Shown piece by piece: positions 17,080 through 25,131 of a stretch of 53,441 bases of DNA (positions are counted from its first letter, which is position 1; the number at the start of each line of letters is the position of its first letter). Source of the DNA: Halopiger djelfimassiliensis (GTDB lineage: Archaea > Halobacteriota > Halobacteria > Halobacteriales > Natrialbaceae); contig NZ_HG315684.1 in NCBI RefSeq assembly GCF_000455365.1, positions 94,920 to 148,360 on the forward strand, read 5' to 3'. The position numbers and the translations under genes were made by a program. A model generated the notes under the pieces. That model was not told where the DNA came from. It saw only the letters and a list, made by a program, of their open reading frames with translations, and did not search any database.

Positions 17080-17316
17080 ATGACCGGATCCGAAAGCGGT
17101 TACGACGATCGTCTCGCTCGAGACCGAGCACCAGAAGCCACGCCCGACGAACCGACCGGCTCCCGGGACCGGACCCTCAAATCGGTCATCGTCAAATACG
17201 AGGACCAACCGGATCGTCGGACGGTGTTTCCGCGGAACTGTCCCGACGACCGGAAGCTGACGGCGTGGCTCAGCGCGGACGACAACGACTTCGTCGATCT
17301 GCATGCGGTCCGTTGA
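17080..17316 (+). CDS. Small conserved haloarchaeal protein (DUF7511-like)
   Basis: 78 residues, soluble. A disordered acidic N-terminus is followed by a compact domain LKSVIVKYEDQPDRRTVFP, the CPDDRKLTAWLSADDNDFVDL segment and a short end. I recall this as a widespread haloarchaeal family (DUF7511) of unknown function; the family number is from memory. It stands alone, downstream of phoU on the same strand with a 180-base gap, and converges on the S8e gene. Confidence 0.7.
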   Translation: MTGSESGYDDRLARDRAPEATPDEPTGSRDRTLKSVIVKYEDQPDRRTVFPRNCPDDRKLTAWLSADDNDFVDLHAVR

Positions 17317-17439
17317 TCCGCCGTCGAATCGGGGGACCAATTGGACGTGGCCACTCCGCGTTCCTCTTCGGTTCGTCAGAAATAGCCCAGTGGTGCCCCT
17401 CTCGGGTAGCCTTCGATAGCACCGTCGAACGATCGGCGA

Positions 17440-17814
17440 CTAGTCCTCGAGAAGGACGGCGTTTACCTGCCCGGTCTGGCCGGGTCGGGACATCACGCGC
17501 GCCTCGCCTTCGGTGGTGTCGATGATGGCACCTTTGGTGATGATGTTTCGACGGACGTAGTTCGGGTTGGCGTCGTTCTCGACGACGTCTTCGATCTCCG
17601 CGGAGACCGTTTCGCCGCCCTTGTTGACGCTGGCGACGTTCGTCGACAGCGCACGGACCTTCGTCTCGTTGCCGCGAACGTCGACGGTGCGGAACCGCGG
17701 TTCGCCGACCTGCGTTTCCGTCGGCAGTCGACCCAGTTCGTCCTTGCGGCGCTTTCGAACGTTCTTCAGTCGACCGCCGGTTCGCTTGCGCGTAGAGCGT
17801 CCCTGATCTTGCAT
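17440..17814 (-). CDS. rps8e: 30S ribosomal protein S8e
   Basis: Archaeal/eukaryal small-subunit ribosomal protein, 124 residues, the usual archaeal length. It begins MQDQGRSTRKRTGGRLKNVR with the basic rRNA-binding N-terminus, and contains RKDELGRLPTETQVGE, then NPNYVRRNIITKGAIIDT and a C-terminal RPGQTGQVNAVLL that mark S8e. AAGTATTCG on the minus strand about 28 bases before ATG 17814 fits a TATA box for a leaderless mRNA. It is a single-gene unit. Confidence 0.95.
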   Translation of the reverse strand: MQDQGRSTRKRTGGRLKNVRKRRKDELGRLPTETQVGEPRFRTVDVRGNETKVRALSTNVASVNKGGETVSAEIEDVVENDANPNYVRRNIITKGAIIDTTEGEARVMSRPGQTGQVNAVLLED

Positions 17815-17874
17815 ACGCGGGAAAAGTTCCGGCGAATACTTGAATGCACGCTTTCGCCGCGGCCGCCCCGCGGC

Positions 17875-19272
17875 TCACTCGTCCCCGACCAGACAGTACG
17901 CGTGGCCGGGTTCCTCGAAGACAGTGGGCTTGTCGTCGTAGTAGTTCGAGAAGACGCCCCGTTCAGCGTAGTAGATCCGGCCGTCGACCGGCACCGGGGA
18001 CGTGGTCACCCGACCGCGGTTTTCGACGCGCCAGCGCCGATCGCCGGTCTTCTTGTCGAGCGCGTACAGGTACGAATCGTACGACCCCGCCAGTACCGTT
18101 TCCGCGGTCACCGTCAGCGCCCCGACGACGCGACCGTTGACGTTCGCCGACCAGTACTGGTCGCCGGTTTCGGGATCGAGGGCGTAGACGTAGCCGTCGT
18201 CGCTGCCCATGTAGACGACGCCCGCGTCCGGATCGACCGCCGCGTTCGACATGATCGCCCTGTCGGTCTCGAACGACCAGACCTCGCTGCCGTCCATGAT
18301 ATCGACGCAGTAGAAACAGCCGTTGAACGACCCGAAATACGCGTGTCCGTCGTAGAGCGGGGCCGATCCCTTGATCTCGGAGCCGAGGTTGAACGTGCCG
18401 TCGACTTGCGATGCGCCGTTCGCTTCGAGCTGGAACTTCCAGGCGAACTCGAGCGAGGGAAACTCCCAGCAGTAGACGGCACCGTCGTTCGACCCGGCGA
18501 GGATCCGACCCCGCTGGAGGTCGATCGACGGCGACGGATGTGCCCGGCCCCAGATGCGGTCGTCCTGCCAGATCGGCTCCCCGGTTTCGGGATCGATCGC
18601 CCACAGCGCGCCCGAGAAGGGGTCTGCGAACTCGGAGATGAAATAGAGCGTGCCGTCGTAGTAGGCCGGACTCGAGCCGACGGCGAGGGCCCCGTCGAGT
18701 TCCGAAGCCTCCGTTTTCCAGCGCAGTTCGCCGTCGTCGACGTTCATGGCGTACAACGCCCCGTCGTAGCCGCCGATGTAGACGACGTCGTCGACGATGG
18801 CCGCTGACCCGTGAAAGCCCTTATCGGTCGCGTCCGTCTGTGTCTCCCATCGCTGCTCGCCGTCGGGGGTCATACCGACCACGCGGCCCGTGTCGCCGGC
18901 GAAGACGATCGTCTCGCCGTCGGGAGTCGGAACGGGGCTGGATTTCGCGGCGGTGTGGCCGGCCTCGTTGAGCGGAAACTCCCAGTCGACGGTGACCGAG
19001 TCGGGGACGACTTCGTCGGGGAAATACCCGAGCCGGCGAAGTCCGCGTCGAAACATCGAGACGTCGTCGTTGGGATGGGGGACGTACCGGGACTGGAACT
19101 CGTCGCTGATTTTCGGCCGGCTACGGTCCGTTTCATCGTCGGTTATGCCTCCCAGTCCGGCACAGCCGGCGAGTCCGATCGTCGCGGCGACGCCGCCGGC
19201 TCGGAGAAACCGGCGACGTGCCCGATCGTGTTCGGCTTCGCTGGAGGGCCCGGATGGATTCGTCGGTTGCAT
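17875..19272 (-). CDS. Exported PQQ-type beta-propeller lipoprotein
   Basis: 465 residues. A twin-arginine export signal (ARRRFLRAGG, 19-27) and lipobox ending at Cys37 (LAGC) point to a membrane-anchored surface lipoprotein. The rest is built of repeated propeller blades with the PQQ-like pattern: VYIGGYDGALYAMNVDDGELRWK, VYMGSDDGYVYALDPETGD and VLAGSYDSYLYALDKKTGD lie in order in the second half. Such repeats occur in quinoprotein dehydrogenases and in BamB-like scaffolds; no catalytic Asp-Glu pattern can be confirmed, so binding or scaffolding is as likely as enzymatic activity. The S8e gene follows after 60 bases but has its own promoter. Confidence 0.8.
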   Translation of the reverse strand: MQPTNPSGPSSEAEHDRARRRFLRAGGVAATIGLAGCAGLGGITDDETDRSRPKISDEFQSRYVPHPNDDVSMFRRGLRRLGYFPDEVVPDSVTVDWEFPLNEAGHTAAKSSPVPTPDGETIVFAGDTGRVVGMTPDGEQRWETQTDATDKGFHGSAAIVDDVVYIGGYDGALYAMNVDDGELRWKTEASELDGALAVGSSPAYYDGTLYFISEFADPFSGALWAIDPETGEPIWQDDRIWGRAHPSPSIDLQRGRILAGSNDGAVYCWEFPSLEFAWKFQLEANGASQVDGTFNLGSEIKGSAPLYDGHAYFGSFNGCFYCVDIMDGSEVWSFETDRAIMSNAAVDPDAGVVYMGSDDGYVYALDPETGDQYWSANVNGRVVGALTVTAETVLAGSYDSYLYALDKKTGDRRWRVENRGRVTTSPVPVDGRIYYAERGVFSNYYDDKPTVFEEPGHAYCLVGDE

Positions 19273-19376
19273 CGGGGGTTCTGCTGCTCTCCGACGAAGA
19301 GCAGACGCAAAAATTTCACGGTATCGAGCCCCTCTCGAAACGGCGGTGTCGACCGCTCACCGCTGCTCGGCGTTCC

Positions 19377-21635
19377 CTAGTCGCTCTGTTGCGCGTCGAC
19401 GACCGCGACGCCCGCCAGATTCACGATGTCTTTGACCTCGTCGCCCCGCTGGAGGACGTGGACCGGCTTGTCCATCCCGACCAGCATCGGGCCGATGGCG
19501 TCGGCCCCGCCGAGGCGCTGGAGGAGTTTGTAGCCGATGTTGCCCGACTCGAGGTTCGGGAAGACGAGCACGTTCGCGGGGTCATCGAGTTCCGAGAAGC
19601 CGTATGTCCCTTCGAGGATGTCCTCGACGACGGCGGTGTCGGCCTGCATCTCGCCGTCGACCGGGAAGTCGGCTTCGGGGTCGTCCTGCAGCATCTGGGC
19701 CGCACGGCGGGGCTTTCGGGTCCCCTCGTTGTCGACGCTGCCGAAGTTCGAGTACGATAGCAACGCCGCACGCGGTTCGATGTTGAACCGGCGGGCGAGT
19801 TTGCCCGTCTGCCGGGTGACTTCCGCGAGGACCTCCTCGTCGGGGTCCTGGTTGACCGTCGCGTCGGCCACGAAGATCACCCGGTTTTTGAACGTGAGCA
19901 TGTAGACGCCCGCCGCGTAATCGACGTCCGGGGCGGTTCCGATCACTTGCAGCGGCGGCCGCAGCGCCGACGGGTAGTGGTGCGAGAGGCCGGTGAGTAA
20001 GGCGTCGGCGTCGCCCCGTTCGACCATCACGCTGCCGAAGTAGTTCGAGTCGCGTTCGATGAGTTCGCCGGCCTCGGTCCGCGTGATTCCCTTTCGGGCA
20101 CGAAGCTCGTGCAGGCGGTCGGCGTAGCCCTCGTAGTCGCCGGCCGCCGGATCGGCGACGGTCGGATCGAAGTCCAGTCCGAGGTTTGCGGCCGTCCGCC
20201 GGATCTCGGACTCGTCGCCGATGAGGATCGGCAGGGCGATCCCCTGTTCCTGGATCTGGTAGGCCGCCCGGATCATCTTCTCGTTTTCGCCCTCCGCGAG
20301 CGCGACCGTCTTGGGGTCGCTTTTCGCCTTGTTCAGGACGACCCGCATCATCTCGCGGGACTTGCCCAGCCGGGCCTCGAGTTCCTCCTCGTACTCGTCG
20401 AGATCGAGTTCGGTCCGGGCAGCGCCGGACTCCATCGCGGCCTCGGCGATCGACGGCGCGACGCGGAAGAGCACGCGCGGATCGACCGGTTTCGGGATGA
20501 TGTACTCGGGCCCGTACTGGATCGGTTCGTCGCCGTAGGCCTTGACGACCGCGTCGGGGACGTCCTGGCGTGCGAGTTCGGCCAGCGCCTCGGCGCAGGC
20601 GACTTTCATCTCCTCGTTGATCTCCGTTGCGCGCACGTCAAGCGCGCCGCGGAAGATGAAGGGGAACCCGAGGACGTTGTTGACCTGATTGGGGTAGTCC
20701 GACCGGCCGGTCGCCATGATGACCGTGTCGTCGCGGGCCGACTTGGCCTCCTCGTACCCGATCTCCGGATCGGGATTGGCCATCGCGAAGACGATCGGGT
20801 CGTCGGCCATCGACTGAATCATCCCCTGAGAGACGATGCCGCCGACCGAGAGGCCGACGAAGACGTCCGCGCCTGCCATCGCGTCCGCGAGGTCTCCCTC
20901 GGGCACGTCGCGGGCGAACTCCCGTTTGTACTCGTTGATCTCGTCTCGCCGCGCCCGTTCCTCGGTGATGATCCCCGAGGAGTCACACATGGTGATGTTC
21001 TCCCGCTTACAGCCCAGCGAGACGTAAAAGCGGGCCGTCGCGATCGCGCTCGCACCGGCCCCCGAGAAGACGATCTCGAGGTCCTCGAGGTCCTTGTCGG
21101 CGATATCGGCGGCGTTCAGTAACGCCGCGCCGCTGATGATCGCGGTCCCGTGCTGGTCGTCGTGGAAGACGGGAATGTCGATCTCTTCGCGGAGTCGTTC
21201 CTCGATGGTGAAACACTCGGGGGCCTTGATGTCCTCCAGGTTGATGCCGCCGAACGTCGGCTCCATCATTTTGACGGCCTCGACGAACTTGTCGGGGTCT
21301 GCCTCGTCGAGTTCGATGTCGAACACGTCGATGTCCGCGAAGCGTTTGAACAGGACGCCTTTCCCCTCCATGACGGGTTTCGACGCCTGTGCACCGATGT
21401 CGCCGAGGCCCAGTACGGCCGATCCGTTCGAGACGACGCCGACGAGGTTCCCCTTTGCCGTGTACGTGTAGGCGTCGGTCTCGTCGTCGTCGATCTCCAG
21501 ACACGGGGCGGCCACGCCGGGCGAGTACGCGAGCGAGAGGTCCCGTTGCGTATTCGTGGGTTTCGTCGTCGAAATCTCGATCTTTCCGGGCGGATCCGTC
21601 CGGTGGTACTCGAGTGCGTCCTCGTCTAATCCCAT
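19377..21635 (-). CDS. maeB: NADP-dependent malic enzyme with phosphotransacetylase-like domain
   Basis: Decarboxylates malate to pyruvate with NAD(P) reduction. 752 residues: an N-terminal malic-enzyme module (about 1-410; [47 protein letters not shown] and the dinucleotide motif [12 protein letters not shown]) joined to a C-terminal phosphotransacetylase-like module (from about 430; [49 protein letters not shown]). This MaeB architecture is common; the second module is generally regulatory, sensing acetyl-CoA or acetyl-phosphate in relatives. ATG 21635 is supported by TTTTTAGTAG about 30 bases upstream; a longer in-frame extension overlaps coaD and was rejected. Confidence 0.93.
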   Translation of the reverse strand: MGLDEDALEYHRTDPPGKIEISTTKPTNTQRDLSLAYSPGVAAPCLEIDDDETDAYTYTAKGNLVGVVSNGSAVLGLGDIGAQASKPVMEGKGVLFKRFADIDVFDIELDEADPDKFVEAVKMMEPTFGGINLEDIKAPECFTIEERLREEIDIPVFHDDQHGTAIISGAALLNAADIADKDLEDLEIVFSGAGASAIATARFYVSLGCKRENITMCDSSGIITEERARRDEINEYKREFARDVPEGDLADAMAGADVFVGLSVGGIVSQGMIQSMADDPIVFAMANPDPEIGYEEAKSARDDTVIMATGRSDYPNQVNNVLGFPFIFRGALDVRATEINEEMKVACAEALAELARQDVPDAVVKAYGDEPIQYGPEYIIPKPVDPRVLFRVAPSIAEAAMESGAARTELDLDEYEEELEARLGKSREMMRVVLNKAKSDPKTVALAEGENEKMIRAAYQIQEQGIALPILIGDESEIRRTAANLGLDFDPTVADPAAGDYEGYADRLHELRARKGITRTEAGELIERDSNYFGSVMVERGDADALLTGLSHHYPSALRPPLQVIGTAPDVDYAAGVYMLTFKNRVIFVADATVNQDPDEEVLAEVTRQTGKLARRFNIEPRAALLSYSNFGSVDNEGTRKPRRAAQMLQDDPEADFPVDGEMQADTAVVEDILEGTYGFSELDDPANVLVFPNLESGNIGYKLLQRLGGADAIGPMLVGMDKPVHVLQRGDEVKDIVNLAGVAVVDAQQSD

Positions 21636-21770
21636 ATCATGGACACTGTGGGCGACTACTAAAAACAATGCGAAGGTGCATATCGACAGTTGTCGAACAC
21701 ACGGCACCCGCGGGCTGTATTGATACCCGGTTTCGACCGTTTTATACCGTCCGCGACAGTGAGGTGGGGT

Positions 21771-22253
21771 ATGGACGTCGCGCTTGGTGGGACGTTCGAC
21801 CCCGTTCACGATGGCCATCGAAAACTGTTCGAACGGGCGTTCGAACTCGGAGACGTGACCGTCGGATTGACGAGCGACGAACTCGCACCGAAGACTCGAC
21901 ACGTCGAGCGGCCGGTCAGGCCCTACGAAACCCGAAAGGAATCCCTCGAGCGGGAGCTCGAATCCATCGCCGAGGACCACGATCGGGAGTTCGAGATCCG
22001 GCCCCTCGAGAAGCCCACGGGGATCGCGACCGAACCCCAGTTCGAGTATCTCGTCGTCTCGCCGGAAACCCGCGACGGCGGCGAGCGGATCAACGAGATC
22101 CGGCGCGAACGGGGCCACGACCCGCTCGAGGTCGTCGTCGTCCCGCACGTACTCGCCGACGACGGCGAGATCATCTCGAGTACGCGGATCGTCAACGGCG
22201 AGATCGACGAACACGGGACCGTCCTCGAAGAGACTGACGACGGCGACGAGTGA
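21771..22253 (+). CDS. coaD: Phosphopantetheine adenylyltransferase, archaeal type
   Basis: Penultimate step of coenzyme A synthesis: transfers AMP to 4'-phosphopantetheine. 160 residues with the nucleotidyltransferase motif [11 protein letters not shown] (6-16) and the late ISSTRIV segment that closes the active site. Lacking close similarity to bacterial CoaD, it fits the archaeal/eukaryal PPAT branch (LGGTFDxxHxGH, EYLVVSPET). ATG 21771 is fixed by TTTATA at 21741-21746, exactly 30 bases upstream. It is divergent from maeB, and both mRNAs appear leaderless. Confidence 0.9.
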   Translation: MDVALGGTFDPVHDGHRKLFERAFELGDVTVGLTSDELAPKTRHVERPVRPYETRKESLERELESIAEDHDREFEIRPLEKPTGIATEPQFEYLVVSPETRDGGERINEIRRERGHDPLEVVVVPHVLADDGEIISSTRIVNGEIDEHGTVLEETDDGDE

Positions 22254-22315
22254 CGGCATTCGATCCGGAGCTGCGGGGTTCGGCGAGAGTACCGCCGTTC
22301 ACGACACGGAGGACG

Positions 22316-23020
22316 TCACACGGACGCTGTAAGCCCTCCATCGACGCGGATGTTCTGGCCGGTGATGTAGCTCGCGGCAGGTGAAAGCAGGTACGCGACT
22401 GCGTCCGCGATCTCTGCCGTTTCTGCCGGTCGTCCCATCGGGATTCGGTCCCTCGTTTCCTCATCGACCTCGTAGCTATCGACGAATCCGGGCTGTACCG
22501 TGTTCATCCGGATCCCGTGCGCCGCGTACTGGTCGGCGTAGAGTTTGGTGAAACTCCCGAGTCCGGCCCGAAGCACCGACGACACGGGAAACTCACTCGA
22601 CGGTTCGAACGCCGAGAACGTCGAGATGTTCACGATCGACCCGTGGCCTTGTTCTTCCATGATGGGTGTAACGAGCCGGGCCATCCGGACGGTATTCAAC
22701 AGCACGAGGTCGAGCCCCTCGTGCCACTCCTCGTCGGAGATCTCGAGGAGATCGCCGGACGGCGGGTGACCCGTGTTGTTCACCACCGCGTCGATACGTT
22801 CGTAGCGTTCGTTCGTCGTCTCGACGAGGGCTGCCAAGTCGTCGGGATCGGTCACCGAACCTTCGAACCCATCTCCGCCGAGGTCGGTCGCAACCTCGAC
22901 GGCGCTCCCCGACCGTGATAACAGAACCGGCGTGTATCCGTCCTCGTTTAATCGCCGGGCACAGGCTTCTCCAATGCCGCTTCCCGCCGCTGTCACTACC
23001 GCGACGTTCTGCTCAGCCAT
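22316..23020 (-). CDS. Short-chain dehydrogenase/reductase family protein with degenerate active site
   Basis: 234 residues, SDR fold. The cofactor motif TAAGSGIGEA (10-19), the NNTGHPPSGD segment (usually NNAG) and C-terminal SYITGQNIRVDGGL are recognisable. At the catalytic site the usual YxxxK is replaced: the PxYSASKAGL position reads PVSSVLRAGL, so Tyr becomes Ser and Lys becomes Arg, whereas the preceding Ser (NIST) remains. Classical SDR chemistry is therefore doubtful; a different reaction or a binding role is possible. Start is ATG 23020. The right end of an IS200/IS605 derivative lies about 25 bases upstream, so its promoter must lie in that element or was altered by it. Confidence 0.8.
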   Translation of the reverse strand: MAEQNVAVVTAAGSGIGEACARRLNEDGYTPVLLSRSGSAVEVATDLGGDGFEGSVTDPDDLAALVETTNERYERIDAVVNNTGHPPSGDLLEISDEEWHEGLDLVLLNTVRMARLVTPIMEEQGHGSIVNISTFSAFEPSSEFPVSSVLRAGLGSFTKLYADQYAAHGIRMNTVQPGFVDSYEVDEETRDRIPMGRPAETAEIADAVAYLLSPAASYITGQNIRVDGGLTASV

Positions 23021-23044
23021 ACGACCACGACCATGGCCGCCTTC

Positions 23045-23555
23045 TTGAGCTACCCCCGGCTGAAGCCGTGGGATTCAGCGTGGACTTCCGTTCTGGCCGA
23101 TTCCTCGGCAGGAGAGTAGCCTCCATTCACGTTCACCATCCCGCTGTTCAAGCGCACGCCCAAGGGTGCGCCTCCGTCACCCCCGGTTTGGTTACGACGG
23201 AGAAACCGCAAGCCAATGTTCTTTGCGGCGTTGTAATCAGCGTGATTCTTGTACCCGCACTTCAAGCACTCGAAGTCTTCGCCCTCGCGGTTGTTCGGGT
23301 GCGTGAACCCACAGTGCGAACACCGCTGTGACGTGTTCTCCGGGTCCACCTGTTCGACTGTGATACCGTGTTCTCTGGCTTTATACTCGACGTACTCGTA
23401 CAGACGGTCGAACGCCCACTTGTGGCCCCACGATGCGCCAGTCCGCTCACGAATGCCGGTCAAGTTCTCGAACGCAATCACCGAACACTCGTTCTCACGT
23501 GGATTGCTACCCTGCTGACGGCTTCATCCCACGGCTAAAGCCGTGGGTTTTCGCC
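23045..23555 (-). mobile_element. Internally deleted IS200/IS605-type element (TnpB only)
   Basis: Both ends carry nearly the same 20-base stem-loop: CCCACGGCTAAAGCCGTGGG at 23528-23547 (left end, before tnpB) and CCCCCGGCTGAAGCCGTGGG at 23053-23072 (right end, after tnpB). Such subterminal hairpins are what TnpA transposases of this family recognise. Between them only the 3' part of tnpB remains and there is no tnpA. The element of about 510 bases could still be mobilised in trans. Exact cleavage points cannot be read. Confidence 0.75.
23050..23520 (-). pseudogene. TnpB C-terminal fragment
   Basis: The open frame reads from just inside the left-end hairpin to the right end. It contains VIAFENL (RuvC-II Glu), [19 protein letters not shown], the four-cysteine zinc ribbon CSHCGF...CLKCGY and [12 protein letters not shown] (RuvC-III Asp). 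The N-terminal half, including the wedge and recognition domains and the RuvC-I Asp, is missing, so RNA-guided nuclease activity is not possible. The first Met (23481) is internal to the original protein. The C-terminal residues continue into the right-end hairpin, where the guide RNA of intact TnpB elements is encoded. Confidence 0.85.
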
Positions 23556-23560
23556 TCCTA

Positions 23561-23699
23561 ACTTCTAAAACCACTCAGCGCGCATTTCTTTCTTCGTCAG
23601 CGAAAATCGCGGCAAGCACGGAGACCGTCTCCTGCGCAGTAGCGGTATCGTGGTCGGATTCATCGAATCGTCACGGAGCAAACGTGAAAACGAGACCGC
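23561..23699. other. Short gene-free stretch with a possible second gene remnant
   Basis: A minus-strand frame of about 31 codons after a TGA (ending near 23570) reads DESDHDTATAQETVSVLAAI and on to a stop. It has the acidic, GC3-rich look of a haloarchaeal protein C-terminus but I cannot assign it. Together with the next entry it suggests eroded genes beside the IS derivative. Confidence 0.3.
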
Positions 23700-23876
23700 T
23701 TACTCGAATTCAATGTGGTTGTTCTGGGGGTCGACGGTAGCCATTGCGCCGATGGGGACGGGGACGATCGGATTCGTGTGACCGAAATCGACACTGCAAA
23801 CGATCGGCGCAGTCGAATTGTACTGCGTACTGATATCCACGATCGTCTCGTGTATTCGTTCCGCTCGAGTTGACTG
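23700..23876 (-). pseudogene. 3' stub of a peptidase S66 (LD-carboxypeptidase / MccF-like) gene
   Basis: Fifty-eight codons remain before TAA 23702, following an in-frame TGA. They read ...ERIHETIVDISTQYNSTAP, then CSVDFGHTNPIVPVPIGAMA and a short tail. DFGHTxPxxPxPxGxxA is the C-terminal catalytic-histidine segment of peptidase S66 proteins, which cleave L,D-peptides or microcin-like conjugates. The nucleophile domain is gone. The stub sits about 150 bases beyond the left end of the IS derivative, consistent with deletion after insertion. Confidence 0.65.
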
Positions 23877-23977
23877 TCACTAAAGACCGGAATCGTATTT
23901 CCAACTGCTGCTAGTCACCCTTTCCGTCCGCGTATCGTACACTTTCGAACTGGAATCCGGCGTAACGGTTCGATTCG

Positions 23978-24286
23978 TTACCATCGCGGCGGCTCGAGCC
24001 CCGCGGTCTCGAGCAACTCCTTCCAGCGGGTCTGGATCGAGAGGCGGGAGACGTCCGCGGCGTCGGCGACCGCACCCTGGGTGCGGCCGTCGCCGGCGAC
24101 CAGCGAGCCGGCGTAGACGCTGGCGGCGAGGACGGCCCGCTTGGACCGGTCATCGTCGGGAACGTCCGCGAGGAAGAGATCGACCGCACACGACCGCGCC
24201 TCGGTCGACAGGTCGAGTCGGTCGGCGACCTGCTCGAGTTCCTCGAGCCACGGTTCGTATTCGACGCGGTCTCTGGCGCTGTGCAT
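23978..24286 (-). CDS. Small TFB-like protein: single cyclin repeat without zinc ribbon
   Basis: 102 residues. The core, ADRLDLSTEARSCAVDLFLA followed by AASVYAGSLVAGDGRTQGAV and SRLSIQTRWKELLETAG, matches the second cyclin repeat of archaeal TFB including the end helix-turn-helix that contacts the BRE; the TFB at the right window edge shows the same pattern (VTIRNRYKELLEAS). There is no zinc ribbon, B-finger or first repeat, so it cannot recruit polymerase in the normal way. ATG 24286 is chosen since TTTATC (minus, 24311-24316) lies 30 bases upstream; the longer TTG frame was rejected. It may compete with TFBs at promoters or act as a specific regulator. Confidence 0.75.
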   Translation of the reverse strand: MHSARDRVEYEPWLEELEQVADRLDLSTEARSCAVDLFLADVPDDDRSKRAVLAASVYAGSLVAGDGRTQGAVADAADVSRLSIQTRWKELLETAGLEPPRW

Positions 24287-24496
24287 ACGGCGGGATACCG
24301 TTTCATCCGAGATAAATCCAGGGTCCGGCGCGTCCAATACCCTGCTACTCGATCCAACGTGCAGCTACGAACGATTCGTCGAATCGGCCGTTTCACCTCG
24401 GTATCACTAGGAGACGACTACTAAAGCACGGAAGCCGCCAACACCGACCGGACGCGTAGTGCCCAGTCTCGGGACGGGCGTGCGTCCGGCCAGTCC

Positions 24497-24670
24497 ATGA
24501 CGGAACCAACATGCAAGCTCGTCTGTACCGGCTGCGGGCTCGAGATGCCCTACCGAGATCGGTCGTTAGCCGAGCAGGCGGCGGAACTCCATCAGCTCCG
24601 AGACCCCGAGCACGTGACGTTTATCGTTCCGCCGGACTGGTCCCCGGAAGAGCCGGTCAAACATCAGTAG
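24497..24670 (+). CDS. Small cysteine-containing protein, possibly zinc-binding
   Basis: 57 residues from ATG 24497 to TAG 24668. It begins MTEPTCKLVCTGCGLEMPYR, with three closely spaced cysteines, followed by a helix AEQAAELHQLRDPEHVTFIV and PPDWSPEEP. This resembles the many haloarchaeal microproteins with half zinc-finger motifs, though a complete CxxC pair set is not present. Codon third positions are GC-rich as in real genes. It lies 47 bases upstream of the tRNA-Leu gene on the same strand. Confidence 0.6.
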   Translation: MTEPTCKLVCTGCGLEMPYRDRSLAEQAAELHQLRDPEHVTFIVPPDWSPEEPVKHQ

Positions 24671-24716
24671 CCCGGATCGACAGGTTCTTACTCGATTCGT
24701 GACAACCCGCATGTGA

Positions 24717-24801
24717 GCGCGGGTAGCCAAGCTAGGCCAACGGCGCAGCGCTTAGGACGCTGTCCCGTAGGGGTCCGCCGGTTCGAATCCGGTCCCGCGC
24801 A
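24717..24801 (+). tRNA. tRNA-Leu (UAG)
   Basis: 85 bases. Acceptor stem GCGCGGG (24717-24723) pairs with CCCGCGC (24794-24800), discriminator A 24801. The anticodon stem is CAGCG/CGCTG with loop CTTAGGA, giving anticodon UAG. A long variable arm and the T arm with GGTTCGAATCC identify a class II tRNA-Leu. No CCA is encoded. The T-arm/acceptor end is repeated 93 bases downstream. Confidence 0.92.
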
Positions 24802-24894
24802 TGAGCGAACGAAGTGAGCGAAGAGCAGGACCGAGTCGAGCCCTGGAAACCGAACGAAGTGAGGTTTCCTCCGGTTCGAATCCGGTCCCACGCA
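24778..24894 (+). repeat. Direct repeat of the tRNA-Leu 3' end (attachment-site-like)
   Basis: The last 24 bases of the tRNA (24778-24801) recur at 24871-24894 with a single mismatch in the acceptor strand (G to A). Both copies are followed or preceded by GAACGAAGTGAG-type sequence (24804-24816 and 24852-24863). Tyrosine integrases of archaeal elements use tRNA 3' ends as attachment sites and leave exactly such partial copies. The 69 bases between the copies are too short for an element, so this looks like a scar. Confidence 0.6.
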
Positions 24895-25131
24895 CTGACG
24901 GTGCCTCGAGCACGCTTGCGTGGCCCTGTCGACGACGCGGGTTCAGCGTCGAGGTCGACACGTCGAAAGGGCTGTGCGGTCGGGAACGCACCGCAGCAGG
25001 GACTCGAGACAGTTCGGAGACCCCTGTGTACTGGTCGTCCGGTCGCTCGAGGGTCGCCGAACGTGTCGTGGCTTCGCTGTCCCCGGTACACAAAACGGTT
25101 ATCTGTATACACTTTGTCCATTTCAGTACTG
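24895..25131. other. Gene-free region between the tRNA repeat and the next gene
   Basis: About 240 bases without a supported gene. TTATCTGTATAC (25099-25110) at its end is the likely promoter of the downstream membrane-protein gene. Confidence 0.5.

Noticed and set aside
19377-22259. 960-codon version of the malic enzyme
   Set aside because: The extra 208 N-terminal codons run antisense through coaD and past its TTTATA promoter; the malic enzyme core begins at [11 protein letters not shown], supported by a TATA box.
24801-24866. Possible second tRNA or tRNA fragment after tRNA-Leu
   Set aside because: Only the 3' quarter is repeated; no acceptor 5' strand, D arm or anticodon arm is present.
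24801-25131. Long plus-strand frames running from the tRNA into the next gene
   Set aside because: They begin inside the tRNA or its repeat; the supported start with promoter is ATG 25132.
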